Shown here: piece by piece, positions 17,733 to 27,001 of the stretch
Position numbering within the stretch: position 1 is the first letter of the stretch
Layout: the number at the start of each line of letters is the position of its first letter
Origin: Rubripirellula lacrimiformis
GTDB taxonomy: Bacteria; Planctomycetota; Planctomycetia; Pirellulales; Pirellulaceae
Direction of reading: 5' to 3'
Length of the DNA: 64,000 nucleotides
NCBI RefSeq assembly: GCF_007741535.1
Contig: NZ_CP036525.1
Span: forward strand, 5,332,001-5,396,000
The notes under the pieces: model-generated
What the model was told of the DNA's origin: nothing
Seen by the model: the letters and a program-made list of their open reading frames with translations, nothing else
Database searches by the model: none
Position numbers and translations under genes: made by a program

Positions 17733-19169
17733 CTAGCAGGAACTGCTTTCGCGTTGGCTTTGCAGAAGCGCCAAGGCCTGATCGTGGCTCAACCGGTCTT
17801 GCGGCGTTAACAGTGCGGTGGCGATGCCCAGCGTGACCGAGACCACTACGGCGGGAATCACAGACCCGCCCCAATATGCGGAAAGGGCTGCATCAAACTT
17901 GAAGTACAACGCTGTGCCGAATGCGCCGGTCAAAGAAGCGATCGCGCCCCATGCGTTGTATCGATTCCAAAGTCGCCCCAACAATCCCGTCACCGCCATG
18001 CCGGTGACGAACAGTGCGATCATGTCTTTGATGTAATCAAGAATCGTGTCAGCACTGAGCGCCAAACCGAGTGCAATGCAGGTTGTCAGAATCAACGCGA
18101 TTCGCGAATACAACACCGACCGGTTCTCTGGCGGCATGCGTCCAAACGCGATTGGATACAGATCGCGAATCACCGTCGTGACGCCGGCGAATGCGTCCGA
18201 ACTAGCACTGGACATGCTGGCCGATAGCCCGGCAAGCAAGGTGATGATTCCCAGCCATAGCGGCAACATGCTGAGCGCCATCGATGGGAACGCCAAGTCA
18301 GACCCGGCCAAATCCGGCATCCCTTTGTAGGCGGCCATGCCAATGATCGCAGGCAGGATCGCGAAGCAAAGATACAGAACTCCCGACCAAACGAACGCTT
18401 TGCGGATGCCAGTGGACGAACTGCCAGAATAGATCCGTTGCCGAAAAGCCGGCGTGCCCAAGACGCCAATCGCAATCGCCAGAATCAACGACGCGGCGTG
18501 CAGGTGCGTGGTCTGTGACGCAGCCGCCAGTGTCGCGTTGACCTGTTCCAACCCCGAAAACCCGCCCACGTATTGAAACGAAAAGATCGCCGTCCCAACG
18601 AAACCGATGAACAACACCACCGCTTGAATGGTGTCCGTCCAAACGACGGCAAGGTAGCCACCAATGACTGAATATGCAGCGAAGCCCATCGCAATCATCA
18701 CCTTGGCCAGGCTGGGATCGATTCCCGTTACAAACTGCAAATAGTACCCGCCACCGACGATGTGAGCCCCCAACCACCCGACACAGGCCAGAAACGTGAA
18801 CACGGCGACGAGGTTAGAAACGATCCGATCGGCGCCGACGTACGACGACAATTCTTCGGCCATCGTCATGAATCGGTATTGCCGCACCGGTGCAAAGATC
18901 CAAGCCAGCAATAGGATCCCAATCGCACCCCCGATCCCGAACAGCATCCCCATCCATCCGGCTTGGTAGCCCTTGCCGACCGCCCCCATCGACGAACCTG
19001 TGCCGACCATGGTGGCGATTGTCGTGCCGAGTGTTAGAAAGAACGGAACGCGGCGTCCACCGAGCAAAAATTCATCGCCCTTGGATTGCTTTCGCGTCAC
19101 CCACCAGCCAACAAAGATCATTGCCAAAACGTAGATGGCAAAGCATGTCAAAAAGAGTTTTGGACTCAT
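17733..19169 (-). CDS. Sodium:solute symporter (SSS family)
   Basis: The start at 19169 (MSPKLFLTCFAIYVLAMIFV) gives 478 residues and about 13 membrane segments, the usual size for the SSS/SLC5 family. Conserved features include RKQSKGDEFLLGGR after helix 1, the unwound helix GTTIATMVGTGSSMG, GYQAGWMGM, and YSVIGGYLAVVWTDTIQAVV. It imports a solute with Na+. Its ATG overlaps the TGA of the dipeptidase (ATGA at 19166-19169), so the two are translationally coupled. The partner suggests uptake of amino acids or dipeptide products, but SSS substrates cannot be read from sequence. A Met eight codons upstream (19193) is less likely because it ignores the coupling. Confidence 0.9.
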   Translation of the reverse strand: MSPKLFLTCFAIYVLAMIFVGWWVTRKQSKGDEFLLGGRRVPFFLTLGTTIATMVGTGSSMGAVGKGYQAGWMGMLFGIGGAIGILLLAWIFAPVRQYRFMTMAEELSSYVGADRIVSNLVAVFTFLACVGWLGAHIVGGGYYLQFVTGIDPSLAKVMIAMGFAAYSVIGGYLAVVWTDTIQAVVLFIGFVGTAIFSFQYVGGFSGLEQVNATLAAASQTTHLHAASLILAIAIGVLGTPAFRQRIYSGSSSTGIRKAFVWSGVLYLCFAILPAIIGMAAYKGMPDLAGSDLAFPSMALSMLPLWLGIITLLAGLSASMSSASSDAFAGVTTVIRDLYPIAFGRMPPENRSVLYSRIALILTTCIALGLALSADTILDYIKDMIALFVTGMAVTGLLGRLWNRYNAWGAIASLTGAFGTALYFKFDAALSAYWGGSVIPAVVVSVTLGIATALLTPQDRLSHDQALALLQSQRESSSC

Positions 19170-20233
19170 GTTTTGGGCAGCGATCGAGTGCAATGGTCTA
19201 CAAAATTCCGATGCGTGATGGCATCGATGTCAGCGTCACTGTAACCCCGATCGGAAAGCAACTGACCGACCTTGACGAGATCGGCGATCGTGTCCAGATC
19301 CTGCGGAGTTTGTTCGGTCCCGTAGCCACCGTCCAAATCCGTCCCGATCCCGACGTGCCGCGTATCGCCGAGCAACTGACAAAAATGGTCGATGTGATCC
19401 ACCATGTGACGCAGCGATACGCTGGAACTGGCAGGCGTGGTGCTGCCGCGTACCCAACCGGGCACCATCATCCAAGCATCCAATGCGACTCCGATCACAG
19501 CATCACGCTGTGCCAGAGCACGAACCTGCTGGTCGCTCAGTTGGCGCGGGTCATCCACCAGTGTTCGGCTGTTGTGGTGACTGGCCCACACGGGTCCATC
19601 GAACAGATCCAGAGCACCGACGAACGATTCGTCGCATAGATGAGTAACGTCAAGGATCATTCCCAGTTGATCCATCTTGCGAATCAATGACTGACCGTCG
19701 GGCGACAGCGGCCCGTTTTGGTCGTGCCCTAGTGCGTATCGGCCGATACCGTAGTGTGCTGGCCCAAGAGCTCGCAGCCCGTAGGCGTACGCGGTTTCCA
19801 AATCATCAAGCGTGCGAATTGAATCGGCACCTTCCAAGCTAAGGATGTAGCCGATCGGCGTTTGTGTTGAATCCGCCTTCCATTGTTGCAAGTGATCCGT
19901 CAGTTCGTGGGCGGTTCGAATTTGTCGCAATTGCCCGTCGTCTTCCATGGCGCGGTACCACGCCAATTGCCCCTGTGTCATGGCCCATGCCTGGGCCGGC
20001 GAATTCCACGAAGCAACCGGGCCCGCTGGTTTCATGCAGCCACCAAGTTGGGTCGCAACGCAAACCGCAATATCCGCTTGCCGCATCTCCGGAAAGCAAA
20101 CGGTGCCAGCCCCGCGTCCCTTCAAGTCACCCATCCCGAGCTCGGATTTGCGAATCGCGGAAACCGACTGTCGCAAGTCGCGGTTGTACTCCATCGCGTT
20201 CAAGCTGAGGTCAAGGTGCGCATCGAAGATCAT
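19166..20233 (-). CDS. Membrane dipeptidase (renal dipeptidase, peptidase M19)
   Basis: This 355-residue protein shows the M19 zinc-site pattern: His6 and Asp8 (DAHLD), Glu134 (SLEGAD), His197 (LDVTHL) and His219/His220 (WASHHN), plus GIGTDLDGG near the C terminus. The family cleaves dipeptides, including D-amino-acid and cyclised forms, with a dinuclear zinc site. No signal peptide is seen, so the enzyme is probably cytoplasmic. It is translationally coupled to the downstream SSS symporter through ATGA, a tidy import-and-hydrolysis pair. Upstream is a strong palindromic repeat (20288-20344) that may end transcription from the preceding operon. Confidence 0.92.
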   Translation of the reverse strand: MIFDAHLDLSLNAMEYNRDLRQSVSAIRKSELGMGDLKGRGAGTVCFPEMRQADIAVCVATQLGGCMKPAGPVASWNSPAQAWAMTQGQLAWYRAMEDDGQLRQIRTAHELTDHLQQWKADSTQTPIGYILSLEGADSIRTLDDLETAYAYGLRALGPAHYGIGRYALGHDQNGPLSPDGQSLIRKMDQLGMILDVTHLCDESFVGALDLFDGPVWASHHNSRTLVDDPRQLSDQQVRALAQRDAVIGVALDAWMMVPGWVRGSTTPASSSVSLRHMVDHIDHFCQLLGDTRHVGIGTDLDGGYGTEQTPQDLDTIADLVKVGQLLSDRGYSDADIDAITHRNFVDHCTRSLPKT

Positions 20234-20287
20234 GGAACTTCCTTGTAGAGCGTCGGTCAGTTTTCGGCGTAGTCACGCCAATGCAAT

Positions 20288-20344
20288 CGTAGAATAGGTT
20301 TCCGGCTTGTTTGCCTAAACACAGGATGGAAGCCTATTCTACGG
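20288..20344. repeat. Palindromic intergenic repeat (CGTAGAATAGGYTTCC), copy 2
   Basis: CGTAGAATAGGTTTCC at 20288-20303 pairs with GGAAGCCTATTCTACG with one mismatch around a short loop. It is the better preserved relative of 10341-10393 and lies between the end of the 338-residue hypothetical gene and the dipeptidase. It could act as a terminator-like hairpin, although it lacks a T tract. Confidence 0.88.
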
Positions 20345-20366
20345 CAACAGTCCGCCACGGATGGCT

Positions 20367-21383
20367 TCACGATTCGTCATCGTAACCAGCCTCGAGGTAC
20401 AGTTTGGCGGCTTCACGATAGGGCGGGTCCCAGCCGATTTCTTGCAGCAGATCTCGTCGCTTCTTGAGGTACCACTTCGGCTGGATCGATCGCCGATTTG
20501 CTTCTAGCAACTCGAGTGCAAGACCCTTGTTGCCGGACCGCCGAAACATCCGATCCTGCAACAGAATAAACTCAGCACGGTCCCCATGCGTTTGCTGCGT
20601 CAACCGATCGTAAACAGCGAGAAGTCGTTTCTGATAGCGATCCGTATCGACAATCGGCCATCCTTCCCGAACGACGGGCAATTCACGATACGCAAGCGCT
20701 CGTCCCAACCGGTATCGGGTGTACGCGAGCACCCAAGACGTAGGCGTCGCGAGCGTTTTCGAATCATCCGCAAGCTGGGCAGCGAGATCTGTTTCGAGTT
20801 TGGACGCTATTCGAATGGTCGTCCGTAAGTTGTCTTTCCGTGCATCGTCAGAATCGACATCCAGCAAACGCGTCTGCGAATCAACCATCTGCCGCCAAGC
20901 AGACAGATCGACGCCCGCTGGCCGTGTCAAATCCTGCAACAATGGCTCCGGAACCAGTTCCGATTCGTCTGGTGCATCTGCGGGCGCCGAAGGCATTTGC
21001 CCCGGTTCCCATCGACGAAGCCAAGATCCTCTCGCCTCGTATTCCAGACGCTCGTCTTTCGAGTTGGCATGTTGAACCTTTGTGGCAATCGTTTCGATTT
21101 GCCGGCTTCGCCAAAGTGCCGCATCGACATCACATGGATCTGCCGCAGTGGCACCCGACGTCAGCAACGTCATGACCAGCAACGTCATCCATAGTCGTCC
21201 AGGAAGTCCAAAGCGATCACTCAGTCGTGGTTCAGCGAAACATCCGGCCATGCCATGATCCATGCAGCGGGGGAAAAAAACGGTATTGGGATTCGCCAAA
21301 ATTATCTGGCGCCGCACAGAGCGACTCTTGCCAAAGTCCAAGACAACAGGCATCGTGCCGTTGGCAGAAACGAGCTTGGTCAT
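20367..21383 (-). CDS. Secreted hypothetical protein, coupled to DUF1501
   Basis: No family was recognised. From the coupled ATG at 21383 the protein has 338 residues; its ATG overlaps the TGA of the DUF1501 gene (ATGA, 21380-21383). Internal starts at 21263 or 21251 give a shorter form whose N terminus ([19 protein letters not shown]) is a plausible signal peptide, so the true start is open. The mature part is largely helical, with Arg-rich TPR-like segments ([40 protein letters not shown]). The context puts it in the PSD1-DUF1501 operon, probably as a periplasmic accessory protein. Confidence 0.7.
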   Translation of the reverse strand: MTKLVSANGTMPVVLDFGKSRSVRRQIILANPNTVFFPRCMDHGMAGCFAEPRLSDRFGLPGRLWMTLLVMTLLTSGATAADPCDVDAALWRSRQIETIATKVQHANSKDERLEYEARGSWLRRWEPGQMPSAPADAPDESELVPEPLLQDLTRPAGVDLSAWRQMVDSQTRLLDVDSDDARKDNLRTTIRIASKLETDLAAQLADDSKTLATPTSWVLAYTRYRLGRALAYRELPVVREGWPIVDTDRYQKRLLAVYDRLTQQTHGDRAEFILLQDRMFRRSGNKGLALELLEANRRSIQPKWYLKKRRDLLQEIGWDPPYREAAKLYLEAGYDDES

Positions 21384-22723
21384 GCAAACAATTCAGACAC
21401 GACCTTGGCATCTTCGGGGCCGGTCAACCGGTGATCGCGACCTTCGTGGTGGAACGTCAGTTGGTCGTGCTGCAGACCGACCAAGTTCAAAATCGTGGCG
21501 TGTAGATCGCGAAAGTGGACTTTGCCTTCCACCGCGCGGGCCCCCGTTTCATCGGTACGTCCATGCACGTATCCGGGTTTCACTCCACCGCCTGCCATCC
21601 AAAACGTAAACCCACGAGCGTTATGTCCCGTTTCGTTTTTGCCGTCGCCAGGCGTCAATCCGGGACGTCCAAATTCACCTCCCCACACGACCAGGGTGTC
21701 ATCCAGCAGACCGCGTGCGGCGAGATCTTCCAGCAACGCGGCGATCGGTGCGTCGGTTGTCTCGCAATTCGCCTTCAAATCACGTCGGTGATCTTTATGT
21801 TGATCCCAGCTGCCGTGATTGACTTCGATAAACCGAACTCCCGCTTCCGCGAAACGACGGGCCAGCAAACATTGCCGACCAAAATCGGTCGGTCGGCAAG
21901 TGCCCACCGAAAGCTTTTTCCCAACCCGATATCGCTGCAGGGTTCGCTCGGTTTCATTGGACAGGTCCAACAGTTCTGGCGCCATCGATTGCATGCGGAA
22001 CGCCAACTCCATCGTCTCGATCACGCCTTCCAGTTTGGCATCGCCCGATCGATCAGCCAGGTGGTTGCGGTTCATCGATTGAATGAAATCGAGTTGTTCG
22101 CGTTTCGCTGACGGCGGCAAATGATCGCTGGCGATGTTGCGAATCGTCGCCAGCGACATGTTCTCGCCATTCAAACCGATCGGCGTGCCAGCGAACGACG
22201 AAGGCAAAAACTCACTCGAATAAACCGAGTGTTTCGCCGCATTGAGACTGATGAAACCCGGAAGGTTCTCGTTCTCTGAACCGAGACCGTAATTGATCCA
22301 GGCCCCCATGCTCGGGCGCTTGCGCAGTTTCTCGCCGGTGTGAAGTTGCAGGAACGATTGAGCGTGATTGCCGGTGTCAGCATGCATGCCGTTGATCACG
22401 CATAGACGATCAGCGTGTTTCGCAGTTTCCGGCATCAACTCCGAAACCCACAACCCGCTGCGTCCATGACGTTTGAAATCAACCACGGATCCAGCGTGTG
22501 GCTTCTTACCGACCTGCGGTTTGTAGTCAAACGTATCGAGTTGCGCCGGACCACCACTCATGCACAGAAAGATGACTCGTTTAGCGCGTGGCGTTACCGA
22601 GTCTGCCGCAGCAACCCGCTGTCCGCTCAGCGCTTGCATCGCCAGGAATCCGAACCCGCACGATGCGGACTGCAGCATCGCTCGCCTGGACGGCTTTGTC
22701 ATCTCGAGAGTGTGGTTCGTCAT
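21380..22723 (-). CDS. DUF1501 protein (exported, alkaline phosphatase/sulfatase-like fold)
   Basis: This 447-residue protein has a Tat-like N terminus ([19 protein letters not shown]). It carries the DUF1501 hallmarks [75 protein letters not shown] and [17 protein letters not shown]. The family belongs to the alkaline phosphatase superfamily clan, but activity is unknown. Its start lies 9 bp after the stop of the PSD1 gene, and its stop overlaps the next start, so the three genes form a tight operon. An alternative start is Met8 (22702). Confidence 0.93.
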   Translation of the reverse strand: MTNHTLEMTKPSRRAMLQSASCGFGFLAMQALSGQRVAAADSVTPRAKRVIFLCMSGGPAQLDTFDYKPQVGKKPHAGSVVDFKRHGRSGLWVSELMPETAKHADRLCVINGMHADTGNHAQSFLQLHTGEKLRKRPSMGAWINYGLGSENENLPGFISLNAAKHSVYSSEFLPSSFAGTPIGLNGENMSLATIRNIASDHLPPSAKREQLDFIQSMNRNHLADRSGDAKLEGVIETMELAFRMQSMAPELLDLSNETERTLQRYRVGKKLSVGTCRPTDFGRQCLLARRFAEAGVRFIEVNHGSWDQHKDHRRDLKANCETTDAPIAALLEDLAARGLLDDTLVVWGGEFGRPGLTPGDGKNETGHNARGFTFWMAGGGVKPGYVHGRTDETGARAVEGKVHFRDLHATILNLVGLQHDQLTFHHEGRDHRLTGPEDAKVVSELFA

Positions 22724-22732
22724 CGGCCTGAT

Positions 22733-25708
22733 TTAATCGATATAGCGGAATTCGTTGCAAGACAATAACGCTTGGCAAAGGCTAGCCCAAGACATTTCCC
22801 GACGCTGGTGCGCGTCGACGACGGCGGGCTTCAGCTGATCGTCCATCGCTTGGATGTGTTTCAATGCACGCTGCTGTTCATCTACGGTCGGACTGCGCCG
22901 CAGCACACTGCGGAATGCCTTCGTGACACGAGCGGCGTCACTGACGGCTTCGCGATGCACGCCCCCCACAAGTGCAACAGCCAACGCATTCGACTGGGCA
23001 ACCAGAAAGGGGCTGTTCAACAGATACAGCGACTGCGTCGGCAGCGTCGTCTCGTTGCGCTGACCCGCGATGGAAACTGCGTCGGGCAAATCAAACGCAG
23101 CCAGCTCCGGCGGCGGCGCGTGCCGCAACATGCACAGATAGATACTGCGATGATTGCTGTCACGATGCAGAGTCGTCGCGTTGCCTGCTGGCTGATTGAT
23201 CAGCGCGACGACCTTCTCGACTGACGAACCCTGTCCAGGATTCAGGTCGATCTGACCGCTCGCTTGCAGCATGCTATCACGAAGCGATTCGGCATCCAGA
23301 CGCCGTCGATTGTGTCGTGCTAACAGACGATTTGCCGGATACGCTTCGAAGACCCGTTGGCTGACCTCGCTATCCAATTGGTACGTGCGACTCAGGACGA
23401 TGTCCCGGATCAACTGCTTGACCGACCAACCATCGGCAAAACGATTCGCCAGATGGTCCAGCAAATCGGGATGGGTTGGCCGGGCGCCGAACAGCCCAAA
23501 GTCGTCTGGTGTGGCGACAATTCCTTGACCAAACAGGTGCAGCCAGATGCGGTTGACCATCACTCGCGCGGTTTGAGGATGGTCACGGTGAGTGAGCCAA
23601 GCGGCGAGTTCCCGACGGCCGCTTTCATTGGCGCCAACCGAATACTCGGCAGCAGCAAACTCCGCCGTATCCTGTCCGTCGCTCAGTCGACGATAGGCGG
23701 TCAGAAAACCACGTGGAACCACCGCCCCCTTTTTCGCGCCACCGTTGATGTGAATTTGGCAGTCCGCAGGTTTCGCTTTGTCTCGGGCTCCCATTGCCAA
23801 GACAACCGGCTGTGGATCGGCGCCACGCGGTTGTCCCGAGGCCGAATGCAATCGATGGGCTTCGTCGTCCGTCAACGATCGCTCGAAGATCGCGCACTCG
23901 GCCAGGTTCCCGACCAGCGGAGCGAACTTGTCACTTCGGTTGGCCAGACAGTAACCGGTCGAATCTGCGAACGTGACGGGTATCTCGTCATCAATCTCCG
24001 GTTTCAGCTGACCGTTCAGAAAAACCTTCACACGATTCTGACTGCGAATCATCACCACGTGATTCCACGTTTCCGGAGCGATGACGGTCGTGCCGGCGAT
24101 CGATGTCTTTCCTATTTTTCCGTTGGAGACAAACAGCTTGCCGGATCTCGACGGATCATGCTTGCCGCCGATGCCAAGGTGATCGCCCGGTAATTGTTTG
24201 TCATCCAGCTTCGCACGTGAAAACAAGTACGCGGTGATCGGCCGGTCCAGATTACCGGTTTCGTTCTTGAACCAAAACGCAACGGAATAGGAATCATTGG
24301 CGGTGGTCAAGGATCCGCGTAAATCCGCGTTCTTCACTCGCATATGGTCTTGCGTTGAATACGCCACGTCACCGACGACTGTCAAGTCACGGGGCGGCAC
24401 ATCCAGTTTCGCGTGCAGCAGTGGACGTAGCTGGTCGATCGATTCCGAATAGTTTGCAGGGAAATCGGTACTGGCCTTGATGGGCCCATCCCGCAGCGAC
24501 TCGTCCCAAGTCGATTTCAACTCATGCAACGGAGTCGGCGGCGCCGTCAATTTCTCATTGGCAGCCAACCCGTACAGAGTTTCCGTGCTGGTAAAGATGC
24601 CGGCCAACGCATAATAGTCTGCCGTCGGAATCGGATCATGTTTGTGGTCGTGGCATCGGGCACAGGCGACGCTGACGCCCATCACCGTTGTACAAACCGT
24701 GTTGATTTGATCGTCAACAACGTCCATCGGGAACAGGTTGTTCATCGCCGCGGCAGGCTTGGCGCCGACGGCCAGGAACCCGGTGGCGACAAGTTGCCGG
24801 TTTCGTTGATCGGCCGATTCGGCGGGAAGCAGGTCGCCGGCAATTTGTTCGGTGATGAAGCGATCGTACGGGACGTCACGATTGATCGCGTCGATGACAT
24901 AGTCACGGTACCGCCACGCATGCGGAAAGGATGCGTTTCGCCCCAGTCCGTCGTCGCCGTTGGATTCGGCATAGCGGGCGACGTCCAACCAGTGACGTCC
25001 CCACCGTTCGCCAAACTGTGGCGACGCCAACAGTCGATCGACGATCCGCTGGACCGCCTTTGGCTGATCGATCTGGCAATCGGCGACAAACTTTTCGATC
25101 TCTTCTGCGATCGGCTGCAAACCAACCAGGTCCACGTACAGTCGTCGAACGAACGTCGCCGGATCCGCGTCACGTGCCGGCGCGACTTCGGCAGCCTCGA
25201 TCCGAGCCAACACGAACTGATCCAATGGATCGCGTGGCCAGCTGGCATCGTCGACCTTTGGCACGGGAACGTCGCGTCGCGGCAGGAATGACCACAGTGC
25301 CTGTCGATCGTAAAGTGCGTCACGGTCCATCGGCGCGGCACCGGCCTGCCCCGCTGGTTCGTTTGACTTGGGAAATTGGCCGCCGCGTTGGACCCAACGG
25401 ACAAAATCATTGACGATCGCTTCATTCAATGGATCGTCGGGCGGCATTTCGACGTCGTGATAACGAATCGCTTGAATGATCAAACTTTCGTCAGGCTTCG
25501 CTGCAACCAGTGCAGGCCCCGAATGCCCTCCCTGCGAGATTCCTTCGGGACTATCCAGCAGCAAGTTCCCGCCAATGGATTCCGCACCCGCCGAATGGCA
25601 ATCGTAACAACGCTCGACCAACACTGGCCGAATCTTGCTCTCGAAGAACGCCAAATCCTGAGCCGACATGGGTTCCCCATGGGCGACGGTTCCGTTTGCG
25701 AACAGCAA
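22733..25708 (-). CDS. PSD1-type planctomycete cytochrome c (DUF1549/DUF1553) with LamG-like insert
   Basis: The N terminus is a planctomycete cytochrome c domain with CYDCH (Cys34, Cys37, His38, counted from the TTG at 25708) and LLLDSPEGISQGGHSGPALV. DUF1549 follows (WPRDPLDQFVLARIEAAEVA, FGERWGRHWLDVARYAESNG), then a concanavalin/LamG-like domain at about 430-620 (YSVAFWFKNETGN, GNLAECAIFERSLTDDEAHR), then DUF1553 (RVMVNRIWLHLFGQGIV, AYPANRLLARHNRRRLDAES). No ATG or GTG start covers the apparent signal peptide: TTG at 25708 is the best standard start, while the frame stays open upstream to about 25769. It probably acts with the DUF1501 protein at the cell surface; the LamG part suggests glycan binding. 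Confidence 0.88.
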   Translation of the reverse strand: MLFANGTVAHGEPMSAQDLAFFESKIRPVLVERCYDCHSAGAESIGGNLLLDSPEGISQGGHSGPALVAAKPDESLIIQAIRYHDVEMPPDDPLNEAIVNDFVRWVQRGGQFPKSNEPAGQAGAAPMDRDALYDRQALWSFLPRRDVPVPKVDDASWPRDPLDQFVLARIEAAEVAPARDADPATFVRRLYVDLVGLQPIAEEIEKFVADCQIDQPKAVQRIVDRLLASPQFGERWGRHWLDVARYAESNGDDGLGRNASFPHAWRYRDYVIDAINRDVPYDRFITEQIAGDLLPAESADQRNRQLVATGFLAVGAKPAAAMNNLFPMDVVDDQINTVCTTVMGVSVACARCHDHKHDPIPTADYYALAGIFTSTETLYGLAANEKLTAPPTPLHELKSTWDESLRDGPIKASTDFPANYSESIDQLRPLLHAKLDVPPRDLTVVGDVAYSTQDHMRVKNADLRGSLTTANDSYSVAFWFKNETGNLDRPITAYLFSRAKLDDKQLPGDHLGIGGKHDPSRSGKLFVSNGKIGKTSIAGTTVIAPETWNHVVMIRSQNRVKVFLNGQLKPEIDDEIPVTFADSTGYCLANRSDKFAPLVGNLAECAIFERSLTDDEAHRLHSASGQPRGADPQPVVLAMGARDKAKPADCQIHINGGAKKGAVVPRGFLTAYRRLSDGQDTAEFAAAEYSVGANESGRRELAAWLTHRDHPQTARVMVNRIWLHLFGQGIVATPDDFGLFGARPTHPDLLDHLANRFADGWSVKQLIRDIVLSRTYQLDSEVSQRVFEAYPANRLLARHNRRRLDAESLRDSMLQASGQIDLNPGQGSSVEKVVALINQPAGNATTLHRDSNHRSIYLCMLRHAPPPELAAFDLPDAVSIAGQRNETTLPTQSLYLLNSPFLVAQSNALAVALVGGVHREAVSDAARVTKAFRSVLRRSPTVDEQQRALKHIQAMDDQLKPAVVDAHQRREMSWASLCQALLSCNEFRYID

Positions 25709-26028
25709 GCACGCAAAGCAGACGAACAGAGAACGAGCGAGTCGACGGACGATGGTCTTGGCGGGGGCTGGGGTGGGCTAACAGGCGGGACGAAAGATTG
25801 TCAGGCATCCGCAGCAACGATGCAAGCAAATTCTCGCTCCGCTGCAAACGACAATCTCCGCTCTGCGTTTTCACCCCGTCGTGGGATTCGCCAGAATTCC
25901 CGTCCGCTGCAAGCGAAGGGACGTTTGGCAAAGTCCACTACGAAGAACGTCGCGGCTTGGTGGCCGGAACCTCGCGGGGCGCTACGACAGCGCCCATCAC
26001 GTTTCCAATTCTCCCGATCCGCTGTGGC
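25709..26028. other. Gap with a half copy of the GGGATTCGCCAGAATTCC repeat
   Basis: No gene was recognised. GTCGTGGGATTCGCCAGAAT starts at 25878 and matches the left arm of the hairpin at 53365-53433, but no matching right arm was seen here. The stretch nearest 25708 is the in-frame signal-peptide-like region of the PSD1 gene. Confidence 0.6.
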
Positions 26029-26445
26029 TTACAGCTCCGAGAGGAACTGCAGCAGGTCGGTAGAGGTGACGATGCCAACGAGCTTATCGCCGTCCACGAT
26101 TGGCAAGGCGTGGAATCGGTGCGTCACCAACAGCCGAGCCGCCTCGCGGATCGAACCGGTCACAGGCAGGGAGACGGGGTTTCGGTTCATCACGCCAGGG
26201 ATATCGAAGGTGTGGTCCAAAATGGCATCGAGTTCCTTGCCGTCCTGGTTTCCAAATTCACCAAACGAGATCCGCATCAGATCGTTCGAGCTGATGATGC
26301 CGACCAACTTTTCGCCGCTGACGACAGGAACGTGGTGAAGATCTCCGCTTTCAAAGATCTCTCGAAGCTTCGAAACGGGTTCATGATCGTGGATCGTTAC
26401 CAACTCGGTCGACATCACTCGGGTGACAGGTTCATTCTTCTTCAT
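26029..26445 (-). CDS. CBS-domain pair protein
   Basis: The start at 26445 (MKKNEPVTRVMSTELVTIHD) gives 138 residues; an ATG at 26505 would only add an unstructured leader. The protein is a tandem CBS pair: VMSTELVTIHDHEPVSKLRE with PVVSGEKLVGIISSNDLMRI, then MNRNPVSLPVTGSIREAARL with ALPIVDGDKLVGIVTSTDLL. Such stand-alone pairs bind adenine nucleotides and sense energy state. The gene is divergent from the OPT transporter, so a regulatory link is possible but only inferred. Confidence 0.9.
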   Translation of the reverse strand: MKKNEPVTRVMSTELVTIHDHEPVSKLREIFESGDLHHVPVVSGEKLVGIISSNDLMRISFGEFGNQDGKELDAILDHTFDIPGVMNRNPVSLPVTGSIREAARLLVTHRFHALPIVDGDKLVGIVTSTDLLQFLSEL

Positions 26446-27001
26446 TCGAATCGGTTTTCGCTCTAGAGATCTACAAAACTGCGGGCGCTTGTTCGTCAAG
26501 CACATCCATCCATTGCTTCATCGCAATTGGTATACCGAGCGGTCGAGCCGAACCGACCGTGCCATCCGCGACGTGTTCCCCGAACCGAACCACAACGCTC
26601 TTTTCCCTTTCTTTCCCCACCATCGCCTCTTCATCCGTTCCGCTCGCAGCGTGCACATTGGCTTCCCGGGCACGCCTCCGCTCACTCAAAATTTGGCCGC
26701 TTCACCAATGGAGAAGGCACCATCAGCACCTACTGTGTGCAGATGGTCTCGATCACGTGTGCTGGTGGGCACAGCCGCGAAATGACAGGCCGAATACTTT
26801 CACGACTCCGGCCGTTCCACCGCGACAACCACAGACGGAATACGGACACGGCCGTTCGCGTCATTCGCGGTTGTCACATTGGAAGCTGCCCCGATCCGCC
26901 AACTCGACCCTTATTGCAAGGATCGCTAGTGGCATCACAATGATCGGCAGCACATTCGCTTTGCCGTTTTCTACGCCATCCCTCTGCCTTGGATTTGACG
27001 C
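26446..27001. other. Divergent intergenic region between CBS and OPT genes
   Basis: This 556-bp stretch separates two divergent genes and probably holds both promoters. Open frames exist on both strands (including one of 72 codons on the minus strand at 26471-26689) but show no family signature. No repeat of the families found elsewhere in the window was seen. Confidence 0.4.
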
